A DNA stretch of 6,951 nucleotides from Bacteroidetes bacterium GWA2_30_7 (GTDB lineage Bacteria > Bacteroidota > Bacteroidia > Bacteroidales > GWF2-33-38). The notes below the pieces were generated by a model, which made no database searches, was not told where the DNA came from, and saw only the letters and a program-made list of their open reading frames with translations. The DNA is taken from the NCBI GenBank assembly GCA_001768155.1, contig MENC01000156.1, forward strand, positions 1 to 6,951, read 5' to 3'. This document shows, one piece after another, positions 1 through 6,060 of the stretch (the stretch's first letter is position 1; the number at the start of each line of letters is the position of its first letter). The position numbers and the translations under genes are program-made.

Positions 1-714
1 ATAGATTCCGACCCAATTTTTGTAGTTGGTAATGGACATACTAATAATCGCTCAAATGTTTTAACACTATTAAAAAACGGAAAATTAGGATTAAATGTTA
101 ATGAACCAAATTTCGATGTCGAATTAAATTCTTTTAATAATAGAGTTATTGGAATGGGAATGACAACAAATACTACTTTACAGAATGGAAAATCTTTATC
201 AATTATTGCAGGTTCGCCTAAAAGCCTTAGCTCCGACCAAGATGGTGGAGAACTTATATTAAAAGCTGGAAATTCTCGTGGCACAGGCATTTCAAAGATT
301 TCATTTTATACTGCTTCAGAGGGTGTTACAGGCACTGTTGAACAAAATGCTACTGAAAAAATGCTCATTGATGGAAATGGTTTTGTTGGAATTGGAACTT
401 CAAATCCATCATCAAAATTATCGAATACAGGTTCGTTTGCACTTCCAATAAGAACTGTTGTATCGAATACTACACTAGACCAAAACGATTATACAATTCT
501 TGCAAATGCAAATGTTACAATTTCACTTCCTTCTGCAATTGATTGTAATGGACGTATTTATATAATAAAGAAGACTACAGTAGTTGCCGGAAGTGTTACT
601 ATTGATGGAAATGGTGCACAAACAATAGATGGTTCATTAACTGTAACAATTACTGCACAAAACGATGTAGTTGTAATTCAGTCAAATGGAGCAGTTTGGT
701 ATAAAATCAATTAA
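1..714 (+). CDS. C-terminal part of a repetitive surface/adhesin or tail-fibre-like protein (5' partial)
   Basis: The frame is open from base 1, so the visible 237 codons are the C-terminal end of a longer protein; the ATGs at 154 and 160 are internal. The first residues (DPIFVVGNGHTNNRSN, then LLKNGKLGLNVNEP) and a later VGIGTSNPSSKL (about residues 129-140) are the repeating motifs seen in long secreted Bacteroidota proteins with YadA-head-like or phage tail-fibre-like beta structure. The last 90 or so residues (SFALPIRTVVSNTTLDQNDYTI to NGAVWYKIN) form a beta-rich terminal domain with many Thr, Val and Asn, including TIDGNGAQTIDGS. That domain commonly ends such proteins. No membrane segment or sorting signal is visible at the C-terminus. 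I infer an extracellular, possibly trimeric fibrous protein with unknown ligand. It has no functional link to the hem genes and is separated from them by a hairpin. The family-level call is fairly secure; the role is not. Confidence 0.7.
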   Translation: MDSDPIFVVGNGHTNNRSNVLTLLKNGKLGLNVNEPNFDVELNSFNNRVIGMGMTTNTTLQNGKSLSIIAGSPKSLSSDQDGGELILKAGNSRGTGISKISFYTASEGVTGTVEQNATEKMLIDGNGFVGIGTSNPSSKLSNTGSFALPIRTVVSNTTLDQNDYTILANANVTISLPSAIDCNGRIYIIKKTTVVAGSVTIDGNGAQTIDGSLTVTITAQNDVVVIQSNGAVWYKIN

Positions 715-718
715 ATCA

Positions 719-758
719 AACACCTTGAAGTGTGGCGATAGCCACCTTCAAGCGTGTT
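719..758 (+). terminator. Hairpin after the surface-protein gene, probable transcription terminator
   Basis: It starts five bases after the stop codon. The stem has three blocks: AACAC with GTGTT (719-723/754-758), CTTGAAG with CTTCAAG (724-730/746-752) and GTGGC with GCCAC (732-736/741-745). Only T731 and C753 are bulged, and the loop is GATA. That gives 17 pairs with a tetraloop, clearly above background in such AT-rich DNA. The bases that follow are AT-rich (TAAAATAAATAAAA) rather than a run of T, so it is not a textbook intrinsic terminator. It could also protect the mRNA 3' end. It separates the upstream unit from the hem operon. Confidence 0.7.
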
Positions 759-896
759 AAAATAAATAAAATAAATACACTTTCATGCGTATTACAAAAA
801 CTATTTCAATATTTTATAAGTTGTAAAACATACAGAATATTTAATAGTTCAGCATTTTTTAAACTAAATTAACACCACTTAGTCTTTTTTTTTAAT
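759..896. other. AT-rich gene-free leader before hemA
   Basis: I see no convincing ORF or RNA gene here. The stretch is almost entirely A/T with a run of nine T (885-893) just before the proposed -7 box. That run could act as an UP-like or bendable element. There is a weak TTTTA/TAAAA inverted repeat around 814-828 but no clear operator or riboswitch-like fold. Confidence 0.5.
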
Positions 897-904
897 TAAT
901 TTTG
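897..904 (+). promoter_or_regulatory. Candidate Bacteroidota -7 box of the hem operon promoter
   Basis: TAATTTTG matches the Bacteroidota -7 consensus TAnnTTTG exactly. Transcription would start a few bases further on, around 908-911, giving a leader of under 20 nt before the hemA ATG at 927. No good -33 TTG/TTTG is present at the usual distance; TTAACA at 869-874 is the nearest candidate. The short leader leaves little room for a riboswitch or attenuator, so control would lie at initiation or on the HemA protein. Confidence 0.5.
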
Positions 905-926
905 TTATCATTTTAAAATTAAAGAA

Positions 927-2402
927 ATGCATACAGTTGTAGTCGGTCTGAATTACAAAACAACGCAAGTTGATAATCGCGAAAAAATATATTTTTCATC
1001 AGAAAAGTTAGAATCTGCACTAAAATCATTAAGCAACTATTCATCTATTAAAGAATGTGTTATACTTTCTACTTGCAACAGAGTCGAAATATATGCAATA
1101 GGCGATGATGTTGATATTGCTTTTGAAAGTGTAACAAATTTTATTTCCGATTTTCATAATATTCCGGTTTCTTCGTTTAAACCATTTTTATATAGATTTA
1201 ATTGTGAAGAAGCTGTAACTCACTTATTCAGAGTTGCATCAAGTCTTGATTCGATGATAGTTGGAGAATATGAAATTTTAGGTCAAGTAAAATGTGCTTA
1301 TGAGGCAGCACAAGAACACAATACGACAAAAGAATATCTTAACAGATTATTCCAAATGGCAATTCAAGTAGGGAAAAGAGTTAGAACAGAAACCGCAATA
1401 GGAAAAGGTTCAATTTCGGTAGGTTCAGTTGCTACAAACTTGATTAAAGATGTATTTCCTGAAGAAAGGACTATTAATATAATGTTAATTGGAGCAGGAG
1501 CAGTTGCCGATTTAACTGCAACAAATCTTAAACAAAAAATTGATTGTAATATAACAATAACAAACAGGTCAAAACAAAAAACTGATGAGTTTGCCGAAAA
1601 ATTTAATGCAAAAGTTGTTGATTATGAAGATAGAAAAAGTTTATACTATCAACAGGATGTAATTATTGCATCTACCGGTGCACAAGACTATGTTGTTAAA
1701 AAAGAAGACTTTGTTTCTATTGGAGATACAATGAAAAAAATGTTTTTTGTTGACCTTTCTGTTCCAAGAAACATTGACCCCGGAATTACTGAATTAGAAA
1801 ATCCATTTTTTGTATTTACAATTGATGACCTTGAAAGCATGGTAATTACAAATTTAGATGAAAGAGCAAATGAAATTAAAAGTGCCGAAAAAATAATTGC
1901 CGAAACAGAACAAAAATATTTTGAATGGTACGGAAAGCAATCTATAGTGCCGGTTATGCGAGAAATCAAAAAAGATTTTGAAAGTATGCAAAATGGTATT
2001 TTCGATTGTTATCGTAAAGATTTAGGCACACTTTCAGAACAACAACAAGTTATTGTAAAAAAAATGATGGAAGTATATGGCGATAAAATAATAAAAACCA
2101 TTATGCTTAATCTTAAAGAAGTAACTGATGCAAAAGACCTTCACCATGTTGGAGATGTATTGAAAAAAACTTTCAATATAAATGTAATGGAAAAAATGAG
2201 TGGAAATGGTCATCCTCACGGCATGATGGGCGGTCATCCACATGGAATACCAAAGGGACATCCACCAATTCATCCAAATGGAATACAGGAAGGTCATCCA
2301 CACTCACATTCCAACGGACATCCACATAGTAATGTAGATTGCTCAGAACCAATTAATCATCCACATCATCATCACAATGCCTCAAACTCACACGAAAATT
2401 AA
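927..2402 (+). CDS. hemA: Glutamyl-tRNA reductase with a His-rich C-terminal extension
   Basis: This cytoplasmic enzyme reduces the glutamate on Glu-tRNA(Glu) with NADPH to glutamate-1-semialdehyde, the first committed step of C5 tetrapyrrole synthesis. The N-terminal catalytic domain starts VVVGLNYKTTQVDNREK. It carries the nucleophilic cysteine Cys50 in STCNRVE and SLDSMIVGEYEILGQVK (about residues 106-122). The NADPH-binding domain has LIGAGAVADLTATNL (187-201) and VDLSVPRNIDP (275-285). The helical dimerisation domain runs from about 310 to 422. The start is supported by the family-typical N-terminus. Related enzymes end near residue 415-425. Here a further 67 or so residues (425-491) hold 17 His in GHPH-type repeats plus Met433/434 and Cys472, a likely metal- or heme-binding tail. 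The tail is in frame with an intact core and is not a frameshift product I can see. Its last 26 bases overlap hemC. Function is near certain; the tail's role is unknown. Confidence 0.97.
   Translation: MHTVVVGLNYKTTQVDNREKIYFSSEKLESALKSLSNYSSIKECVILSTCNRVEIYAIGDDVDIAFESVTNFISDFHNIPVSSFKPFLYRFNCEEAVTHLFRVASSLDSMIVGEYEILGQVKCAYEAAQEHNTTKEYLNRLFQMAIQVGKRVRTETAIGKGSISVGSVATNLIKDVFPEERTINIMLIGAGAVADLTATNLKQKIDCNITITNRSKQKTDEFAEKFNAKVVDYEDRKSLYYQQDVIIASTGAQDYVVKKEDFVSIGDTMKKMFFVDLSVPRNIDPGITELENPFFVFTIDDLESMVITNLDERANEIKSAEKIIAETEQKYFEWYGKQSIVPVMREIKKDFESMQNGIFDCYRKDLGTLSEQQQVIVKKMMEVYGDKIIKTIMLNLKEVTDAKDLHHVGDVLKKTFNINVMEKMSGNGHPHGMMGGHPHGIPKGHPPIHPNGIQEGHPHSHSNGHPHSNVDCSEPINHPHHHHNASNSHEN
2199..2399 (+). 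repeat. Degenerate 24-nt in-frame repeats encoding the HemA His-rich tail
   Basis: Units beginning GGN-CAT-CCN start at 2208, 2232, 2256, 2292 and 2316, with spacings of 24, 24, 36 and 24 nt. They encode octapeptide-like units GHPHGMMG, GHPHGIPK, GHPPIHPNGIQE, GHPHSHSN and GHPHSNVD. A final HPHHHH lies at residues 478-483. The periodicity suggests growth by tandem duplication. Codon third positions vary (CCT/CCA, CAC/CAT), so the repeats are not freshly made and the protein pattern looks retained. Confidence 0.85.
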
Positions 2403-3321
2403 TTTTATAGTTGCTACAAGAGGTAGCCTTTTAGCCAGTACTCAAACAGGACAAACAGTAGATGCAATTAAAAATGAAAATACTGATTGTAGTTTTGATA
2501 TTTCAATTTTAAGAACTCAGGGTGATAATGTTGCAGACAAGCCTTTAGTAAGTTTTGGCGGAACCGGAGTTTTTGTAAAAGAACTTGAAAATGCACTTTT
2601 AGATAACACTGCTGATTTTGCTGTACATAGCTTAAAAGATGTTCCAAGTAAATGTCCCGAAGGCTTAATTTTAGCTTGTTTTCCCAAACGTGAAAATGTT
2701 TCCGATTTATTTCTTACTCGAAACAATCAAACAATTCATCAAGTTCCAAAAAATATTAAAATTGGAACAGGAAGCCCAAGACGAATAATTCAATTAAGAA
2801 ATATTTTACCCGAAGCTACTTTTTCAGATTTAAGAGGAAATATTGATACAAGATTTCGTAAACTTGAAGAAGGTCAATATGATGCAATAATATTGGCGGC
2901 TGCCGGAATGCGACGCTTAGGAAAGCAAATTCATAAAAATGCTTATTTGAAAGTTACAGAAATGTTGCCGGCAATAGGGCAAGGTGCAATTGCAATTGAA
3001 TGTCGTGCTGACGATAAACGAACTATAGAAGTTATTAGAAAGATAAATCACGCAGAAACTGAACTTGCTGTGAAAACAGAAAGAGTGTTTATGGCAGAAA
3101 TTGAAGGAGGTTGCAAATTTCCATTAGCAGCTTATGCACAAGTATTTGATAATAAAGTTGAACTAACTGTTTTAGCTGGTGAATTAAAATCTGGAAGATT
3201 TATAAAAGCCACAAATACAACAACTTTTGAAAAAGCATTCGATTTAGCTAAAAAGATGGCTAATGAATTATTAGAGGAATGTAACAAACAGGATATTAAG
3301 TTATACGATTTGGGAATTTAA
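2377..3321 (+). CDS. hemC: Porphobilinogen deaminase (hydroxymethylbilane synthase)
   Basis: This enzyme joins four porphobilinogen molecules head to tail into hydroxymethylbilane, which HemD then cyclises. The 314-aa length is normal. Near the N-terminus is IVATRGSLLA (11-20), matching the family's G/ATRGS motif. TQGDN is at 47-51, GGTGVFVKELE at 61-71, and HSLKDVP at 84-90, with Asp88 in the place of the catalytic Asp. The substrate/cofactor arginines lie in TGSPRRI and LRGNIDTRF. The dipyrromethane cofactor attaches to Cys246 in EGGCKFPLAAYA. The position usually Lys in GGKG is Thr63. The only ATG before the first strand is at 2377, inside the hemA reading frame (26-nt overlap), so translation is probably coupled to hemA. 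The small ORF of the next module follows after 55 bp. Confidence 0.97.
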   Translation: MPQTHTKINFIVATRGSLLASTQTGQTVDAIKNENTDCSFDISILRTQGDNVADKPLVSFGGTGVFVKELENALLDNTADFAVHSLKDVPSKCPEGLILACFPKRENVSDLFLTRNNQTIHQVPKNIKIGTGSPRRIIQLRNILPEATFSDLRGNIDTRFRKLEEGQYDAIILAAAGMRRLGKQIHKNAYLKVTEMLPAIGQGAIAIECRADDKRTIEVIRKINHAETELAVKTERVFMAEIEGGCKFPLAAYAQVFDNKVELTVLAGELKSGRFIKATNTTTFEKAFDLAKKMANELLEECNKQDIKLYDLGI

Positions 3322-3364
3322 ATTTACATATAGATTAAACCATTAATAATCAATAAAAAATAAT

Positions 3365-3372
3365 TAACTTTG
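3365..3372 (+). promoter_or_regulatory. Candidate internal promoter -7 box before the antitoxin-like ORF
   Basis: TAACTTTG fits TAnnTTTG and is one of the commonest Bacteroidota forms of this box. Only four bases (CAAT) lie between it and the ATG at 3377. The predicted start point therefore falls on or next to the start codon, which implies a leaderless or near-leaderless transcript. A -33 element is not obvious; TTAAAC at 3335-3340 is a weak candidate. No terminator lies between hemC and this site, so read-through from the hemA promoter is also expected. Confidence 0.55.
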
Positions 3373-3376
3373 CAAT

Positions 3377-3595
3377 ATGGAAGTTGTAATAAGAATAACA
3401 GATAAAAAAGCTATAAACAGTATTGTTGAAGCTATAAAATCTATTAATGGAGTTAAACAGCTTTTTTTTAGGGAAAACATAAATAGTAAACCTATAAAAA
3501 TTACAACTGACAGAGAAACAAGTGAAGCGATTTTTTGTACTTCATCAACAGCATTTTCTAAATATTTAGATGAAAAAACATCAGATATTTTTTAA
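3377..3595 (+). CDS. Small protein of unknown family, candidate antitoxin of the PemK/MazF-like gene
   Basis: I do not recognise this 72-aa protein. It begins with an alternating hydrophobic strand (MEVVIRI), then a helix-like stretch (KKAINSIVEAIKSINGV) and a second strand (KQLFF). It ends in a polar, acidic segment (KYLDEKTSDIF), the kind of flexible tail by which many antitoxins block their toxin. There is no AbrB/MazE, ribbon-helix-helix or HTH signature that I can see, and no signal peptide or membrane segment. The antitoxin call rests on position: it is the first gene of a two-gene unit, its TAA shares one base with the ATG of the toxin-like gene (TAATG), and a promoter-like box lies immediately upstream. 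It could instead be an unrelated small protein carried with the toxin. Confidence 0.6.
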   Translation: MEVVIRITDKKAINSIVEAIKSINGVKQLFFRENINSKPIKITTDRETSEAIFCTSSTAFSKYLDEKTSDIF

Positions 3596-3948
3596 TGACA
3601 ATTTCAAGAGGAGATATTGTAGAGGTTAATTTCCTTTTACCAAATGGAGATTTTAAGCCACATCCAGTAATTGTATTATCTGATTCATTAATTCATGAAA
3701 TAGATAACTGTTTTATTTGCACAATGATTACTGGTAAAGAGATTGATGATGAATTATCTTTTCATTTGTCTGATAATATGTTTACAAAGCCTCCAAAGAA
3801 GAAAAGTCAGGTAAGGTGCCAGTTATTAACTTTTGTTCCAGAAAAGCAAGTAATCAGGAAAATATCCTCTCTAAAAAAAATTTATGTTGACAAAATTGCA
3901 TTAAAGGTTTATCAAACTTGTTTAAGCGATATATCTGATAATGAATAA
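3595..3948 (+). CDS. PemK/MazF-like toxin (putative sequence-specific endoribonuclease)
   Basis: The 117-aa protein has the PemK/MazF (CcdB-fold) layout. The opening strand is SRGDIVEVNF (residues 4-13). The loop and strand KPHPVIVLSD (21-30) correspond to the usual K-x-R-P-x-x-V-L-S. CTMITG (42-47) contains Thr46 where the family keeps a catalytic Thr. QVRCQLLTFV then KQVIRKISSLKK (72-95) match the conserved 'vr..ql.tvd...i..kiG.L' region, followed by a C-terminal helix. Such toxins are cytoplasmic RNases that cut mRNA, and sometimes rRNA or tRNA, at short motifs when the antitoxin is lost. The catalytic Arg of classical MazF appears to be His23 here, so activity cannot be assumed. It starts on the last base of the preceding stop codon and its end overlaps hemD by 8 nt, with no spacer on either side. 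Confidence 0.82.
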   Translation: MTISRGDIVEVNFLLPNGDFKPHPVIVLSDSLIHEIDNCFICTMITGKEIDDELSFHLSDNMFTKPPKKKSQVRCQLLTFVPEKQVIRKISSLKKIYVDKIALKVYQTCLSDISDNE

Positions 3949-4708
3949 CATCAAAGATAAAATAATAATTTCAACCCAACCCGAGGAAAACTTCACAGAA
4001 TTTGCAAAACCACTTGAAGTCTTAGGCGCAAAAGTTATTAATCTGCCTATGATTTCTGTTAAGGAATCAGTTATTTCAGAACAAGAATCAGTAGTTTTAA
4101 AGAATATTCAAACAGTTGATTGGCTTATTTTTACAAGTAAGAATGGCATAATTTATTTTTTTAAAAAGCTTGAAACTTTAACTGGAAATATTAATATTTC
4201 AAAAAATATTAATATTGCCGTTATTGGTCAAAAAACTGGAAAAGAATTAGAGAAATATGGCAAAGTTGCTGATTATATAAGTAAAAGTAATCTAGCAGAG
4301 ACATTTGCGACTGAACTGAAAAACAATGTAATAACTAAAAATTCTAAAATTTTGTTATTGCTAGGAAATCTTGCCGGCAATACAATTGAAAACAAACTTG
4401 AAGGCTTTGCAAACATCACCAGAATAAATTGTTATGAAACATATAAGCCTGATTATATTGATAAACATTACCTTGAAATTATAAATAATGCTCAATACGA
4501 TATAATTATATTTACAAGTTCATCAGGATTTCATAACTTTGTTGAGGTTTTTAATAGTAAAGAAAATTTGAAAAAATTGAAGATTGGCAGTATTGGAAAG
4601 TCAACTACAAAAGCAATTGAAGAGTATGGAGTAAAACCTTTATTTACTGCACAACAATCGAATACAGAAGGGCTTATTTCCGAAATATTGAAATATTATA
4701 GTAACTAA
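3941..4708 (+). CDS. hemD: Uroporphyrinogen-III synthase
   Basis: This enzyme closes linear hydroxymethylbilane into uroporphyrinogen III with inversion of ring D. The family is poorly conserved, but several islands fit. These are IIISTQPEEN near the N-terminus, DWLIFTSKNGIIYFF (60-74, the usual 'DWIIFTSxNGV.fF'), INIAVIGQKTGKEL (90-103), YDIIIFTSSSGFHNF (186-200) and IGSIGKSTTKAIEEYG (215-230). The last reads on to QQSNTEGLISEI, the usual 'A..st.egLv.ai' end. The 255-aa length is normal, and the two-lobed alpha/beta plan is visible in the repeated IFTS strands. The ATG at 3941 lies inside the toxin gene with no Shine-Dalgarno sequence, so hemD is probably translated by coupling to that gene. 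hemB follows after 11 bp. The position between hemC and hemB supports the call. Confidence 0.93.
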   Translation: MNNIKDKIIISTQPEENFTEFAKPLEVLGAKVINLPMISVKESVISEQESVVLKNIQTVDWLIFTSKNGIIYFFKKLETLTGNINISKNINIAVIGQKTGKELEKYGKVADYISKSNLAETFATELKNNVITKNSKILLLLGNLAGNTIENKLEGFANITRINCYETYKPDYIDKHYLEIINNAQYDIIIFTSSSGFHNFVEVFNSKENLKKLKIGSIGKSTTKAIEEYGVKPLFTAQQSNTEGLISEILKYYSN

Positions 4709-4719
4709 AATAAAATATT

Positions 4720-5712
4720 ATGAACACAAACTCATCATTTCCAAGTACTAGATTACGCCGTTTGCGTTATAACCCTGTAGTTAGAAAAATGGTAACTGAA
4801 ACATCTGTTTCTGTTGACGATTTAATAATGCCATTATTTGTTTGCCCAGGCGTAAATGTTGCAAATCCAATTAAATCGATGCCTGGAAATTTCCAGTATT
4901 CTGTTGACAATATTGTTAAAGAATGTAAAGAAATATGGGGACTTGGAGTAAAATCTGTTCTTTTCTTTGGAATTCCCGAACATAAAGATGATGATGGAAG
5001 CGTAGCTTGCGAACATAATGGAATAGTTCAGCGTGCATTAAGAGCCGTAAAAAAAGAAGTTCCCGGATTATGTCTTGTAGCCGATGTATGTAATTGTGAA
5101 TATACTGTTCACGGACACTGCGGACCAATCGTTGATGGCGATGTTGATAATGACAAAACACTTGTAATACTTGCAAAACAAGCAGTTTCATTAGCTGAAG
5201 CCGGTGCTGATATTATTGCTCCAAGTGATATGATGGATGGTAGAATAGGTGCAATTCGAAAAGCATTAGATGAGAATGGATATTATAAAATTCCAATTAT
5301 GTCGTATGCAGCTAAGTATGCAAGTGGTTTTTACGGTCCATTCAGAGATGCTGCCGAAAGTGCACCAAAGTTTGGAGATAGAGCTACATACCAAATGAAT
5401 CCTGCAAATTCGGACGAAGCTGTTCGTGAAGTAATGCTTGATATTCAAGAAGGTGCTGATATTGTTATGGTTAAACCAGCATTGAGTTATCTTGATATTA
5501 TTTATAGAGTTAAGAATGAATTTAAAATGCCTGTTGCAGCTTATAATGTAAGTGGCGAATTTTCAATGGTTAAAGCAGCAGCAGCTAATGGCTGGATTGA
5601 TGAAAAACGTCTTATTATGGAAATTATGACATCAATTAAGCGTGCAGGTGCTGATATAATTATTACATATCATGCAAAAGAAGTTGCAATAATTTTAAAT
5701 AGTAGGAAGTAA
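4720..5712 (+). CDS. hemB: Delta-aminolevulinic acid dehydratase (porphobilinogen synthase), zinc type
   Basis: This enzyme condenses two 5-aminolevulinate molecules into porphobilinogen; family members are usually octamers of TIM barrels. The 330-aa protein has the N-terminal arm TRLRRLRYNPVVRKM. Its two Schiff-base lysines are Lys199 in MSYAAKYASGFYGPFRDA and Lys252 in MVKPALSYLDII. DVCNCEYTVHGHC (122-134) supplies Cys124, Cys126 and Cys134, the three-cysteine zinc site of zinc-dependent enzymes rather than the Asp-rich site of magnesium types. REVMLDIQEGADIVMVKP is also typical and contains the region that forms the allosteric magnesium site in many bacteria. It starts 11 bp after hemD in an A-rich leader with no Shine-Dalgarno sequence. 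The second inserted module begins 30 bp after its stop. Confidence 0.98.
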   Translation: MNTNSSFPSTRLRRLRYNPVVRKMVTETSVSVDDLIMPLFVCPGVNVANPIKSMPGNFQYSVDNIVKECKEIWGLGVKSVLFFGIPEHKDDDGSVACEHNGIVQRALRAVKKEVPGLCLVADVCNCEYTVHGHCGPIVDGDVDNDKTLVILAKQAVSLAEAGADIIAPSDMMDGRIGAIRKALDENGYYKIPIMSYAAKYASGFYGPFRDAAESAPKFGDRATYQMNPANSDEAVREVMLDIQEGADIVMVKPALSYLDIIYRVKNEFKMPVAAYNVSGEFSMVKAAAANGWIDEKRLIMEIMTSIKRAGADIIITYHAKEVAIILNSRK

Positions 5713-5742
5713 TAATTCTTAATAGAAGTTTGTTTTTTCAAA

Positions 5743-6060
5743 ATGAATAAAACTGATAAAATATTAAAAAGAATAAAACATAATATACTTGAAAGTGATC
5801 CTTCGGCTAAGATATACTTGTATGGTTCAAGAGCAAGAGGAACTGCAAAGTCCGATTCTGATTGGGATTTATTAATACTTTTAAATAAAGATAAAATTTC
5901 AACAGCAGAAGAATTAAGAATTACTTATTCATTATATGACTTAGAGTTTGAAACAGGGGAAGTTATAAGCCCTATGGTTTATTCTGAAACTGAATGGAAT
6001 AATAAATATAAAGTTACTCCATTTTACTTAAATGTAATGAAGGAGGGTCGTCTGCTATGA
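5743..6060 (+). CDS. MNT-type minimal nucleotidyltransferase, probable antitoxin of a HEPN/MNT pair
   Basis: The 105-aa protein is a minimal nucleotidyltransferase of the DNA polymerase beta superfamily. The core motif is exact for GSx10DxD: Gly28-Ser29, then Asp40 and Asp42, within YGSRARGTAKSDSDWDLLIL. It is preceded by an amphipathic helix (residues 4-17). The GEVISPMVYSETEW stretch (72-85) and the terminal YLNVMKEGRLL are typical of the subfamily. In characterised HepT/MntA systems the MNT protein uses ATP to AMPylate the HEPN RNase and silence it; I infer the same role here. The third carboxylate is not certain (Glu69 or Glu73). The gene begins 30 bp after hemB. GAAGTTTG in that gap only partly resembles a -7 box, so read-through from the operon is likely. 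Its TGA overlaps the HEPN start as ATGA. Confidence 0.88.
   Translation: MNKTDKILKRIKHNILESDPSAKIYLYGSRARGTAKSDSDWDLLILLNKDKISTAEELRITYSLYDLEFETGEVISPMVYSETEWNNKYKVTPFYLNVMKEGRLL
6040..6047 (+). promoter_or_regulatory. Strong Shine-Dalgarno sequence for the HEPN gene inside the MNT coding region
   Basis: AAGGAGGG lies nine bases before the HEPN ATG at 6057 and is a near-perfect match to the anti-Shine-Dalgarno sequence. None of the other starts in the window (hemA, hemC, the 72-aa ORF, hemD, hemB, hemL) has anything comparable. The same bases encode Lys-Glu-Gly of the conserved MNT C-terminus, so the match may be partly forced by the protein. Confidence 0.65.

Noticed and set aside
154..714. 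The surface-protein gene as a complete 186-aa protein starting at 154
   Set aside because: The same frame is open and shows family-typical residues all the way to base 1, so the real start lies upstream of the window.
2034..2303. Long open frame on the minus strand opposite the hemA 3' end
   Set aside because: It is the complement of the low-complexity His-codon repeats and gives a Trp/Met-rich product with no plausible start context. The + strand frame is clearly hemA.
2208..2351. Regularly spaced repeats that could suggest a CRISPR-like or iteron array
   Set aside because: The units are in frame, degenerate at third codon positions, and encode a coherent His-rich peptide. There are no unique spacers of constant length.
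4185..4216. 16-nt perfect palindrome GAAATATTAATATTTC with a second AATATTAATATT copy right after it
   Set aside because: It lies inside hemD, encodes an ordinary NINI..NINI stretch, and A/T-only palindromes arise easily in DNA this AT-rich. No sign of an operator role.
4840..4860. Cys-Pro dipeptides (HemB Cys42-Pro43, HemC Cys93-Pro94) as heme-regulatory motifs
   Set aside because: A two-residue match is too weak. Both lie in core stretches of their enzymes rather than in exposed regulatory segments.
5713..5742. Separate promoter for the MNT gene in the hemB-MNT gap
   Set aside because: GAAGTTTG lacks the TA of the TAnnTTTG box and no -33 element is visible. Read-through from the operon explains expression as well.
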